Origin: Breviolum minutum Mf 1.05b.01
Taxonomy: Eukaryota > Sar > Dinophyceae > Suessiales > Symbiodiniaceae
NCBI GenBank assembly: GCA_000507305.1
Contig: DF240841.1
Location: 33,495-97,494, forward strand
Direction: 5' to 3'
DNA: 64,000 nt
Positions 46,340 to 57,600 of this stretch are shown piece after piece (the stretch's first letter is position 1; each line of letters begins with the position of its first letter). The translations under genes and the position numbers were made by a program. Under the pieces are notes generated by a model. It was not told where the DNA came from. It was given only the letters and a program-made list of their open reading frames with translations, and did not search any database.

Positions 46340-47080
46340 CTTGAAATCACCATGAATTTGTGTCCCCCAATCTGTTGGGGTTTAGAATCACCAGGAATCC
46401 GAGAGTTTTGAGGACTGTTATGAGTGTCCACTGCTGTTCGATTCGACATCTTCAAACCCATCCGGCAGATTTTTGGGCATACGAAAGAATCACCAGACGA
46501 TAACTAGGCAAGTATGTCACCTTATCAACTGAAAGAAACAAAAACTCCAAATGTTTTGATCTTGATGTCAAATATCCCAGAAATGGTGTTTTCCTTTGAT
46601 TGATCTTGTGACACTCGCGTTGAGCCAAAACAAACATGATGCACCGGTATGCAGAAAGGCATCGGACATTACAATGAAGTTCATTGCTTTGAAAACTTCA
46701 GGTGTCATGATCATCCAAAAAGGAGTTTGTTTCATAATTCTTAAAGTTTCATAAGGTTTCATGTTTGGAATCATTATTCAAAATCAGAGACTTCACATGT
46801 TTTTTGTTGAAAGATACCTGGAAAAAAGAAAAAAAAACATCTAGCATTTCACATTTCTGAACAACAATTTCCAGACACCCAAAAGTTATGACTTCCCTTG
46901 TTGCCGTTTAAGAAGCGAATCCAACCACCAAAAACCAGAAACCACGGTCGACGTGAATCATGGGTTTTTGCTGCTGCAGAACCGAGCTTGGTTGAGACTT
47001 GGGCTTTCCCCCCCCCCCCCATTTTCAGGGTTCCAGCCCTGAAAATTTTGCAGGGTAGTAAAACGTTGGTTCACCCCTGA
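46340..47080. other. No firmly supported exon
   Basis: 'tttgtgtccccca' is repeated near 46319 and 46348, with 'aatcaccaggaa' around them. A C13-14 run lies near 46990. Confidence 0.4.
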
Positions 47081-47087
47081 ACTGAAG

Positions 47088-47210
47088 CCCTGATCTACTC
47101 GGTGAAATACAACAATGGTCATTTCTTGAAAACCAAGGTCTCAGGAGAAAAACGGCGGATTTTTGTTGAGCCGGAAGAATTGGTCGAAGACTCGAAGACC
47201 GATAAGTGAC
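47088..47210 (+). pseudogene. Coding patch with a homopolymer frame break
   Basis: After a CTGAAG acceptor the frame reads LIYSVKYNNGHFLKTK ... GEKRRIF, then hits TGT TGA in a run of six T. One base fewer would give EPEELVEDSKTDK and a stop at 47208-47210. The shift may be a sequencing error, real decay, or an AAG|GTCTCA donor just before it. Confidence 0.4.
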
Positions 47211-47369
47211 GTCTCAGGTATGAGGTAGTTCACCTATAGCATTCACTGGGGGATGAAAAACCTTGGAAGTTACTGTACTATCCATTGATCACGGAAAACC
47301 CTGGGGTTTTTTTCCCAAAACGGGATGGGCATCAACGAAGTGAAAAATCCATCGTCCGATCTGCTTTTT

Positions 47370-47540
47370 TCTGCGCTTCGAAACACGTTGACGTTGGCGG
47401 AAACCTTTGGTTGTTCATGCCCAGCAGATCGGAGGTAAACCCAAAAACCCCTCAATTTGCCTCAGATGTTGGCGGAGCAACGCTGAGGAACACTGCCGAA
47501 CAAAAACAAGGGGAGGAACTTCAGTAGTGGAAATCAATTC
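47370..47540 (-). CDS. Candidate exon(s), unknown protein
   Basis: The minus frame reads VPPLVFVRQCSSALLRQHLR then QIEGFLGLPP; an overlapping frame reads DLLGMNNQRFPPTSTCFEA. Which is used is unclear. Confidence 0.3.
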
Positions 47541-47669
47541 ACCCAACCATGATCTGAGAAGGTATATCAGGTGAAACAAAAAAACAACTCCGTTTACATA
47601 TAACATAATACAGATGTATATACACATATATGTAATACACACATGTATATTCTATATACATCCCATATA

Positions 47670-47782
47670 CCCTCTGGTAAACTAACATAGCTGGCTGGAA
47701 TATCCCCATTTTCAATAGGAAATACATCGACTCAACCCGGGTCCATTTTCCAGCCAGCTATGTTAGTTGATCCCGGAGTGTA
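47670..47782. mobile_element. Short TIR element, family 12
   Basis: GTAAACTAACATAGCTGGCTGGAA is inverted as TTCCAGCCAGCTATGTTAGTTGATC. 'tttcaataggaaatacatcga' in the core matches 51282-51368. Confidence 0.85.
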
Positions 47783-48686
47783 TAAGAACTGTAACAAGCC
47801 ATGAATTCAAAAACCCCTGCCAATCAACCGATCAAAGGGATATCAGAGCCACGAATATTGACTTCCCGTTTCCACCTGGTTCATTACGAGCAATTCTCCT
47901 TTTTTGTGGGTGGTTTCATGATCACTATTATGGCAGTCCAATCACCATTTTTAGCTTGGTTTAAGACTCACCATCTTTTATAGGAAAGGTTCAAATGAAT
48001 GGCGGGTTCCACGACTTTCAGTGATAGTCCGTCGTCCGTGGATGTCGGTAGTGAAAAAAAAAGTGTCCCTTACGATCCTTCCCCTAAGGATTTCGTCCAT
48101 CCCGAAGGTGATTTTTTGATGGAAAAAAAAAAACACGCAGGAAGCTTGAAACCGAAAAACGCCTCAATTTTGTTGACGCTACCAAAAAGAACGCGGGAAG
48201 TCCCCCCTGAATTCATGAAATGAGATGAAAAAAGAAAAGTATCTGGCAAATTGCGAACAAAAAAAAACGTATAAACTGAAGGAGTTTTTCTTGGGAAAAA
48301 CACTCCAGGCAGCAACAACAACTCCCAAAAATCCCCAAAAAAGACATCCAAAAAAATCCCCCAAAAAAAACATCAAGAAATCCCAAAAAAAGACATTCCA
48401 AAAATGTCCCCCAACAAACAAAAACATCAACCTCATCCGGAAAAAAAAAAAACATCTCCCTCCCCCCGTTTTTTGGAGGCCAAAGATGCCGGTCCCGTGT
48501 CTGGTATCCACCAAGCCTCAGGGAGGGTTAGGAGTTGAGAAAACAACCAGAAATCCGGTTGCCAATCACTCACCAAGTTGACGGAGGTTGGTAGTTGGTT
48601 GGTTTATCACCATTATTTTTACAATGGTTTTTTCATATTTTTTTCCAGGGCCAAAAAGGGGGTGGTTGCTTTTTTTGGGGGGACTT

Positions 48687-51600
48687 CTAAAAACCATCAA
48701 CAGTGGGAGGAGTTGAAGGGATTTTTTGGAGGTTACATAGCATTTGATGAAACCTGGATAGTCGGAGCGCGAAATGCTGAGTTGTTACAAACCAAAATGC
48801 GAGTAACTGGGCCTTTTTACATAGTAAATTAGTCGATTTAAGTTACATGGTATTTGAGGGATCAATGCTTTTGTTGATGTTTAAACCCTCATGTTTTGCC
48901 CATTTGAAAGTTCGTTAAATCATATTCCAACCAGTTAGCATTGACGAACCTCACCATTGATCCCTCTCCTTCGCATCCCAACATCCAAAAATGCGAATGG
49001 AAATTTCCTCAGGCTATGCCTGGATCTTCCCTTTTCACCAAAACAGACTACCTAGAGGCAGAACTTTTACATATCTAGATCCAGGTATATCCCCTTCAAT
49101 TTGGGAATCATCAAGGCCTTCATTTTGTTGTATTGATATATAGATCCAATCCAGTTAAGTAACCACCTGAAAAAAAGAGATGCCCGGAAACAAAAAACAT
49201 ATAAACTCTGCAACTGACTGAATGGGAAAAATATGGAGCTTTACCCAACCTCCAACCCAACCTCCAACATCTTTGAAGTTTACCACCTCAACTCCTCCTC
49301 ATCCATCCATCCGTTGTTTTTCTGGGGTTCCCCCACCAGCGTCTCAGCTGCAGTGACCACCAGAGCATGGGTCGGATTAAAGGACGCGCGAGTCGGCCTG
49401 CACCCACCGAAAATCCGTGAAAATGTGGACCCTGAGAGAAGGAACATATAACCCCTTCCAAAGGTAGGTAAGATGATGTTAGTTGGTTCCTCCCATAATC
49501 CTGGTTCAGTTAAAAATGGGTTGTTCCGACAGGATCGTTACCTTTTCAAATACCGCCATTTTCTTCACTGAACCATGATCATGGGAGAAAGAGTAGTTAT
49601 AGTTTCTTTGCTTCTCAATTGATGGGATGTGATATGTTAGTTTCTTGGAGGACCGTTTAAAAAGAAAATGAATCATCGAACCGAACCATCAATTTTCAAG
49701 GGATTGTGTTAGTTTTCAGAGGGGTTATGTGTTTTTTTTTCCAATCGGGCTCCCCTGAAAACTCCACGGGTCCTACTAAAATAACACCCGTTGTTTGTTA
49801 AAAAAAATTACGTTTGCAAGAAAGATGGCTAGGATTGAAAGTCTACAAGGCTGTTTCCAAAAATAGGGGTACTGCAAAATGGATGGTTTATAATGGAAAA
49901 CCCTATTAAAATGGATGATTTGGGGGTACCACTATTTTCGGAAACACCCACAAGGTTTTCTCAGGATTGCATTTGATACGGTACAAACAAAAAACGCCGC
50001 CATCTCGGCTTCTTCACCGATAGGTCAAACATCCCACCTTTTTCGGAGGATATGACGATTACAGAAAACGATCCCCTCCATCTTACTTGCGCTTGAACCA
50101 TAGCCATACCATATCCATATCCATACCATATCCATATCCATACCATGCCATACTGTTGCCATATCTCATTCAATGACATCATATATCATTTTCCACGACC
50201 CCATGACTTGACCGACCGGCTATCTGGTAAGGTAAGGTAAATGCTCCCACCAAATGCCCTGCCCAAAAATCACAAACGGCAAATCTTCAATTCTTGATCC
50301 CTTCCCTTTTCTTCTCTTTCCTCACTTTCTCACCGCAAAAGTCTGTATTTTTTCTGCCAAGAGACAGGGCTGTATGACCCTCAAGCTTGTGTACCAGCTT
50401 TGCCTCGTCAGCCGGGTCGCCGGGTGAAAACAAAACATGGTCGTTCTTGCCCGTAACGATTGTGACGATCAACCAGACCAAGCTGGGAAGCCCCCAACAT
50501 TTGTAGCACCCCAAACACGCACGTCGCCGTTGGCCATGCCACAAATCACATACCTCAATTTTTTTGACACAAAACTGAGCTGCACAAAAACGGTCCAAGG
50601 TGAGGATTATAGGGTGAACCAACCCCTATCATATTAGGGAAATGGTTTGGGTAAGCCTATAACCCTGGACCGACATGTGCTACTGAGAAAAACAAATAGG
50701 AAAAAGGTTGAGATGTTTTCAGAATCCTCCGAAATCATTTCGCTCAAGTCTCTGCGGAATAATATCTCAACCTACTCCTCCATCCCCAAAAAAGAAGTAG
50801 AGCCCAAATTTTGCTCAAGGAAAAAAAAACTACAAACTTTCACAGCACTGCTAGGTTGACACTTTTTTTGTTAAAACCTATTTGAACCACTGGATGGTTA
50901 TTTGGTTCCACTAGCTATCCAGTCATGTTTCCACTAGCCGTCGCCACTTTTCCCCTGGTGGCCGTCTTGAGGTCCCCAAACTGCGAATCTGGTGAGAAGC
51001 TCGGAAGGGCCGCACCTTCGGCCGTCAAATTGGGTTTTCGTGCCAACATCCAGCGTCCGAAGTTTCTCCCGACCCGGGCCTGCATATGGGTGGTTTCCAA
51101 AAATAGGGGTGTTTCCCCCAAAATGGATGGTTATAATGATGGAAAACCCTATAAAAATGGGATGATTTGGGGGGTAAAACCCACTATTTTTGGAAACATC
51201 CATATAGAAACAAAAAAAATCCAGAAGGAATTTAACCCCTGTTTTTCAACTCAACATGAGGAGCACCTGCAAAATCCCCCTCCCCCCATTTTTAATAGGA
51301 AATACATCGATCCTCGACTCATTCATGCTGGAATCTTCCATCCAGTCATGTTAATTTTCGGGGGGTGTAAGTAACCCAAGCCTCTCGGCATTCCGAGGCC
51401 GAGCTGCGAGATGTTAGGGAGTTTGCAAACCCATGGGGTTTGAGAGTCTCGGTTATACAGGGCCGCCAAAAACAAAAATTCGGCTTTGAAGATTTTACCA
51501 GTGGCAAGTCTTGCGGCCGCCACGTGTCCACCAATGACATGTCTTATAACGACTTTCAAAAACCAATACACCCCAAATTTTAGGTAGAAAGTGGGTTGTA

Positions 51601-54600
51601 AGAAACGAAGGAATCTGAAATTGATGGTTTCCAAAAGGAATCTCCTCTTCCATCAGTGGAATTTTACGTTCGAGAGATTTGCTTTAGGGTGGCCACCATT
51701 TTTGAACAATTGCCCCGAACCTTTTAGTAAAACAGGACACAACAGGAGAGCGCCAAACCGACCAAACCAACCAACCTTTTTGTTAACTGTACAAGACTTT
51801 AAGCTATGCAAGAAAGATCATACGTTCCATATTTGTCTAGCTAACGCTGTTCACAAACGTCAGGTAAACACTTCCTTACAGTTGTTTTTTCAGGTGCCAC
51901 TATTTTTGCGAGACCTTCCAAATATCTTTGGACACCTCAAAATTTCGCAATTACAAGTCGAACTTTTTTTGGGTTTTTTTTTGGGGGAAGCTTCGCAATT
52001 CTCTCGGTCGTTTAAAGCAATTCCAAATCTGCACTGCCTCACCATCCTCACCTTGTTCTTGCACCCCATACTCGCAAATCAGCTCACCATCAAAGGCATC
52101 CACCAGCACCATCTGAGACCTCGCTCCAGGCAACATCCCCCAACAAATCCTGGGACACCGAAAAAGACAGAAACGATTCGCACCAAAACAAAATACATAT
52201 CTTGGGTGTGGCCCCTTCCCAGGATTCCAGTGGCAAGTAAAGGTTTATAGGGATTCCCTACTAAAAATGGTTCATAATCCTGGGTGGTCACTGGAATCCT
52301 GGGAAGGGGCAGTGACCCAATACATATCTCAAATCTTCTAAAGGGGAAAATGAACTTCTTGCTCTTATCCAGATATATCTCTACCCTCCAGGCAAAAAAA
52401 ACATATCCAACCTTTGGAAAAGGTTTAATTCATCTTGAAAAATTGCCTTTTCTCAGGGGATATCTTGATTTCCACGAAGGTATCCAACAAAACAAAATAT
52501 GAAGTTTTCTGCTTTAAATGAGATTTTTTTGTTCTACCTCAATCCAAGCACCTTCTAGGATGCCAAGTGACGCCCTTGATGGACAATCCATGATGCCCGG
52601 TTTCCCCTCACACTGAGCTCTCAGACGGTGTTCGGACTAACAAGTACTTGCCACAGGGGCTAAATTGCACGCTGTGCGCCTCCCAAATCAAATCTTCCCG
52701 ACGAAAAATCTCATCCAAACAACAGATTTCAGATTGCATTTTTTTTGAAATCAGGAAAAAAAGAACACATCCTAAAAACATCAACAACAAAAAATACCAC
52801 ATCCATGTGTCACATATAGTTTCCCCCTCCCCCAAAACACACAAAAAATTTCAGCGCTTTTCCCGCAAAAAAATCCCACTTTCCCCCCGCCGGTTCTCTG
52901 AGATGTGATCTCAAATCGAAGGAGGTGAACTCTCCTAGAGGAGCATCCACCGTGGGTCCCGGTGAAGGTGGGATGGTTTGATGGCAACCAGAAATCCTGC
53001 AAGAAAACCCACCCGTTTGGGATGTATATATCCCAAACCCGTCGTATAATAATGGGGATGTACCCCAACCAACTACCAACCTCCCTCAACTTGGTGAGTG
53101 AGTGGAACTTGTGATACTGTTGAAAATTTTCAGTACCTAAAATGGAGGAATCCTAGAAACAACACCTGGTTAGCCACCTATGTATTAACACCAGTAGGGC
53201 CTAGGATACGAAGGCCTAAGGGAATCAACACCACCACCCTGAAACAGCCTTATTATAAGGTACAGTACCTCCAAAATTTGGTACCTGAATCTTTTGGTGA
53301 TAGTAAGTTGTCCCCCATTTCTGAAGCAAATCAGATATAAGACCTATCTAGAGGCCCAAATGACCTCTATTTTCAAAGGTCGACCCTCCAAAAGAAGGCC
53401 TTTTCCAATCCAAAAGAACACGGTCGTTTGGGTTCCAGGTATATGGAGCATCCAAGAACTTTAAAGAATCACCCCAACTACAAAAAAAAATGCACTGAAG
53501 CTCTACACTTTTAACTTTTAACATTGCTTAAGCCTTTTTTTCAATTATCAGCCTTACCAAACTGCTGTAGTTGGTCGATCACTCATACCAAAACACACCC
53601 CTGGCTACATTGCAACGTGTCCCCATCAACTCATATTCCTACAGAAGGGATTGGCCCACCTGTCACCAGAAGACCCGGCCTTTGGCATAGTTCCGCGTGT
53701 CAAAAAGATGCAATTTAGGCTGTCCAACACATGCTGCAAAAACGAGACCTTGCCTTAGCAATCAAAGACTGAAATCACTAAGAAATGGCAAAAACCAACG
53801 ACAAGGTCATCCTGGTACGTCTAGGTTCAGTTGCAGGTCTGCGACTGTGACGACGTTTTGAATGATGGCTCATCCCAAATCAAATCATGCCTTGCAAAAG
53901 CCTCCAAAGTAGTAACGAGCCTATACGAAACATCCAGCTTCTGTTTTTTCAGTGTGTCTTGAGGCCAAAAAACACCTCAAAAAAATTATCCAAATACAGC
54001 CTTAGGATTCAGAATCATCTTTTTTTCTTCAACACTTCGGTTTTTTTGTCTAAGCTTCCTGGCTGGTCAAAGCTTGCAACTGTCGTTCCCTGACCCTGGA
54101 CTTTCGCGACAGGCCGATCCTTGCCAAGCCGCCCACTTGCCAGTTCTGCGGGAAGATATGGATGTTTCCAAAAATACAGGTACCCCAAAATGGATGGTGA
54201 AAATAATGGAAAACCCTATTAAAATGGGATGATTTGGGGGGTAAACCCACTATTTTCGGAAACACCCATATATTACTCTCCCTCCAAAAAAAACAGAATA
54301 ACTATCTACCCTCGAGGCAAACTAACATATCCCACCAAACGGGAAAAAGAAAATCATCATCGACTTCAAAACTGCCTTTTCTTAGGGGATATGTTGGTTC
54401 CCAGGAGGGTATACCTTGTTGATCTTCCCAAATCACTAGCCCTCAAGTCTCCTGTCTCAAATCCCAGAGGAGCACGCTTTTGTCCTGCGGCGTTACACCC
54501 CCGCGGAAGATCAACGACTGGAACCCCAAAAAATGGAGGTTTGGTTGGATGCTGTGTTTTTTCCAATTGGGTGATGCACTTGGGTTCCTTTCGCCGTTCA

Positions 54601-57600
54601 TTTTCAGGGGTGTATTGGTTGAGATGGGGGTTAGCAACATATTCTTGGTTGAAGTTTTCTTTTTGCGTTGGAAAATATAAGACTCATCCGAAACGATGTA
54701 ACCAGCGATGCCACACAACATTGCCCAGAACCAGGGGGTTTTGCGTCATCTTGAAAAAATGGCGGAAAATCTGGCGAATCTCCAAAAGTCTCCTCTGCTC
54801 CAGACAGAAACAAATCCTGGCGTTGCAACAACCCACCGATTTTGCAAGGAAGCAGGGGGTCGTTTTTGTTTCGGAAAACATGAGGCCTTTTCCCAAAAGA
54901 TACCTGTCCAACCTATTGGACATACCTGTCCGCCCCAATGGCCTCATAAGGATGCGGACTGACCTCAAGAAATGGGCAAAAATAAGCCCATTTGGTACTC
55001 GCAAGGTTTGCGAAACAAACATCACGAGGAAAAGTTTGAGAAAAAAAACATCCCTGGTTGGTGGTTGAACCAACCCATCTGAAAAATATGGGTCAAAATG
55101 GGTTCATCTTCCCCAAGTTTCGGGGTGAAAATAAAAAATCATTGAAACCACCACCCAGATCATTTCTTTTGCCCCTTTTTGGGGTAGCAAAAAACCCCCC
55201 GTTCCATTTGATGGGACCCCTCATCTTGCAAAAAACCCTTCTGAGGCCGCTGGCAGAAGCCACTCGGCCCGTGTGACTACGAAATAAGCCTCGCCCGGAT
55301 GGCCCAGATGGCTGAGTAGGGTGAGTGTGTCTAGGCAACATACTTGGATGTGCCAGGAAGTTAGTAAAAGGTTAGTAAATGGGTTATAACCCGTTTACTT
55401 TACCAACCATTGATCCTAACTTCCTGGGACATCTATTCGATTATTCGACCACTTTTACCAGCTTCCTACCTCAAAGTTTCAGGGATGGATTTTTTTTCAA
55501 AAGAGGTCTTGGCATCGTCAAATGGTACCCTTCCTCCCATACTCATGGTTCCGTGGAAAATGGGTCCCTCCAATAGTAGGTACCGACCAAAAACCAGCCA
55601 TTTTTCACTGAACCATGGATTCTAGGAGAAAGTGGTAGGTAAGTAACACAAGGAAATCCGAAAAAAAAAACCTGGGAAAAAAAAACATAAAACCTGGGAA
55701 GTTGTAGAAATATGCAGATCATCCCAGTTGACAGTTGATTCATTGGACTTCCCCTGGAAGTAGGTAGGTTGAACCAACCAGGCCCCCCAAAGATGTGCCC
55801 AGCCAAATGCTTTTCTCTAAGGACGGCACGAAGGTATTTGTTGTCATGGAAATCCCAATACTTCAAGAGATGATCGGCCTGCATGGGCGTACAGAAGCCA
55901 AAAGTTGGAATGAACTTTTTAGATTCAGACGCTTTCGGTGAGTTGGAATCTTCGATTTTGGTTGGAAGAAACTTGCATATTCTCTGCAAGTGAGCCACGA
56001 AAAAAACCCTTACTACTTTCCATTATACTGGTTGGTTAATAGGGATCCTTATAATGGTTTATGAAAATCCCTATATAACTGGGTAGGATTTCATCCCATA
56101 TATAACCTAAACAACCAGGGGCCCTATGTTTCATTGCTCAAGTTGTTTCTTGCTACCCTTTCTTTCAGCGCTTCGCAGGGCCACACTTCCCAAAAGGACA
56201 GGACTTCCAGGCTCGTTGGATATACCTCCATTCCCGTCCTAGGATCAGGTGCTATATATGTGTATATTCCCTGTAAGTTTGTTCCAAGAGAAGGTGTAAT
56301 CCCTGTAAGTTAGTGAGATATGTTTCAATGAAGTGACTAATCCCTGGAAATTAGTGAGATATGTTGATTTTCAATGAAGTGACTTACAACTACCACCTCA
56401 CTATCGTTTCATTGTGCTCACACCGGGCTCGGCTCCGATGACTTAAGCATCTGTGAGTTGTGCACCCCTCCAAGCGCCTCATTTCTTGAAGCTGCTACAG
56501 CGCAATCCCTGGGCACATCTCACTGCACATGTCACCATTTTCTACCAAAAAATGGTGGAAGCTCTTGGATTTCTACCTTCAGCTTGGGTTTCAGCAACGT
56601 TTCAACGGTTTTTTCTTCAGTTTGGACCCAATTTCCAAAACTTCCCGATACCTCCGGCTGGGAGGTATGGCAGGTGTGTCGTTTTTTTGACCTATGGCTA
56701 AAATGATGATATCTACGGAGAAGACAACGCGTCCGTTCAAAGGAAGGTGCCATTTTCTGTTTGAAATTGCAGAGATGTTGGTCTTTCGGCTCTGTAAAAC
56801 TTTTATTCAATGATAAAAACTTTTATTCAACTATCAAACAAAGCTGCGTGTGCCACATGTGGATGTGTTGTTTGAGAATTCCCTCGTTGCCACGTTGCCA
56901 GGAAGATATGTGATTTAAACCGGTGAAATGACTTTTTTTTCTTTAAGGCATAAGGGATCATCCTATCCCTTTCGACGGTGAAAAAATTTGCACGCCTGTC
57001 ATTGTGTAAGAAACGGATCAGCGCAACGCCATACTTTTCACAACCTCGGCATCGCGGTTGAATGATGGTTCAGATTCCCCAGCCCAGGCGGAAACTGAAG
57101 GGCCTTCATCTCGCGAGGATCCGAAAAATCCCTATGAGTTGTGGGTATATAAATATGGTGATTTAGTATCCTCTCTTTCAATCCACAATGACCATCCTTC
57201 GTGTAGGCCTAGTCATTTTTCACCGCCCTGAATCATCCAAAACTTCTTCATGACCGTCATGACCTTTCTGATACGAACATGAATCTGATATCGTACCCTG
57301 GAAGTCCAAGCATCAATCTTTAAAATGCGGATTTCCAAACCACCATTTTTGCTATAAGTCAGCCACCACTTTACAATTACAGTAACCCTTTCTCTTGGAT
57401 AAGTATAGATCTTTTTTTGTCAAAACCCTGAAGTTCCTGGGGCAACCCCGACGGAGGTGCCGTACGCGCGAGGCCTTCTCGCAGGAGTACACGTTCACGC
57501 TGTTGTCCTCACAAATTTCTGGTTGGATCCGGACCTCGTTTTGATGTGTGAAACACCGAAAAGTTGGGCCCGTCCAATGAGTTTGAAGTTGGGGGAACTA

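Noticed and set aside
47539-47727. Short Tyr/Val-rich ORFs such as YIEYTCVYYIYVYIH
   Set aside because: Derived from TA/TG-rich low-complexity sequence.
48225-48514. Lys-rich plus ORF and Phe/Leu-rich minus ORF
   Set aside because: Both are translations of an A-rich tract with repeated 'cccaaaaaa'; no splice or homology support.
54229-55068. 279-codon plus-strand ORF, the longest in the window
   Set aside because: It overlaps three WDR82 exons on the opposite strand, whose borders and homology are far better supported; it also crosses family 3 and 13 elements.
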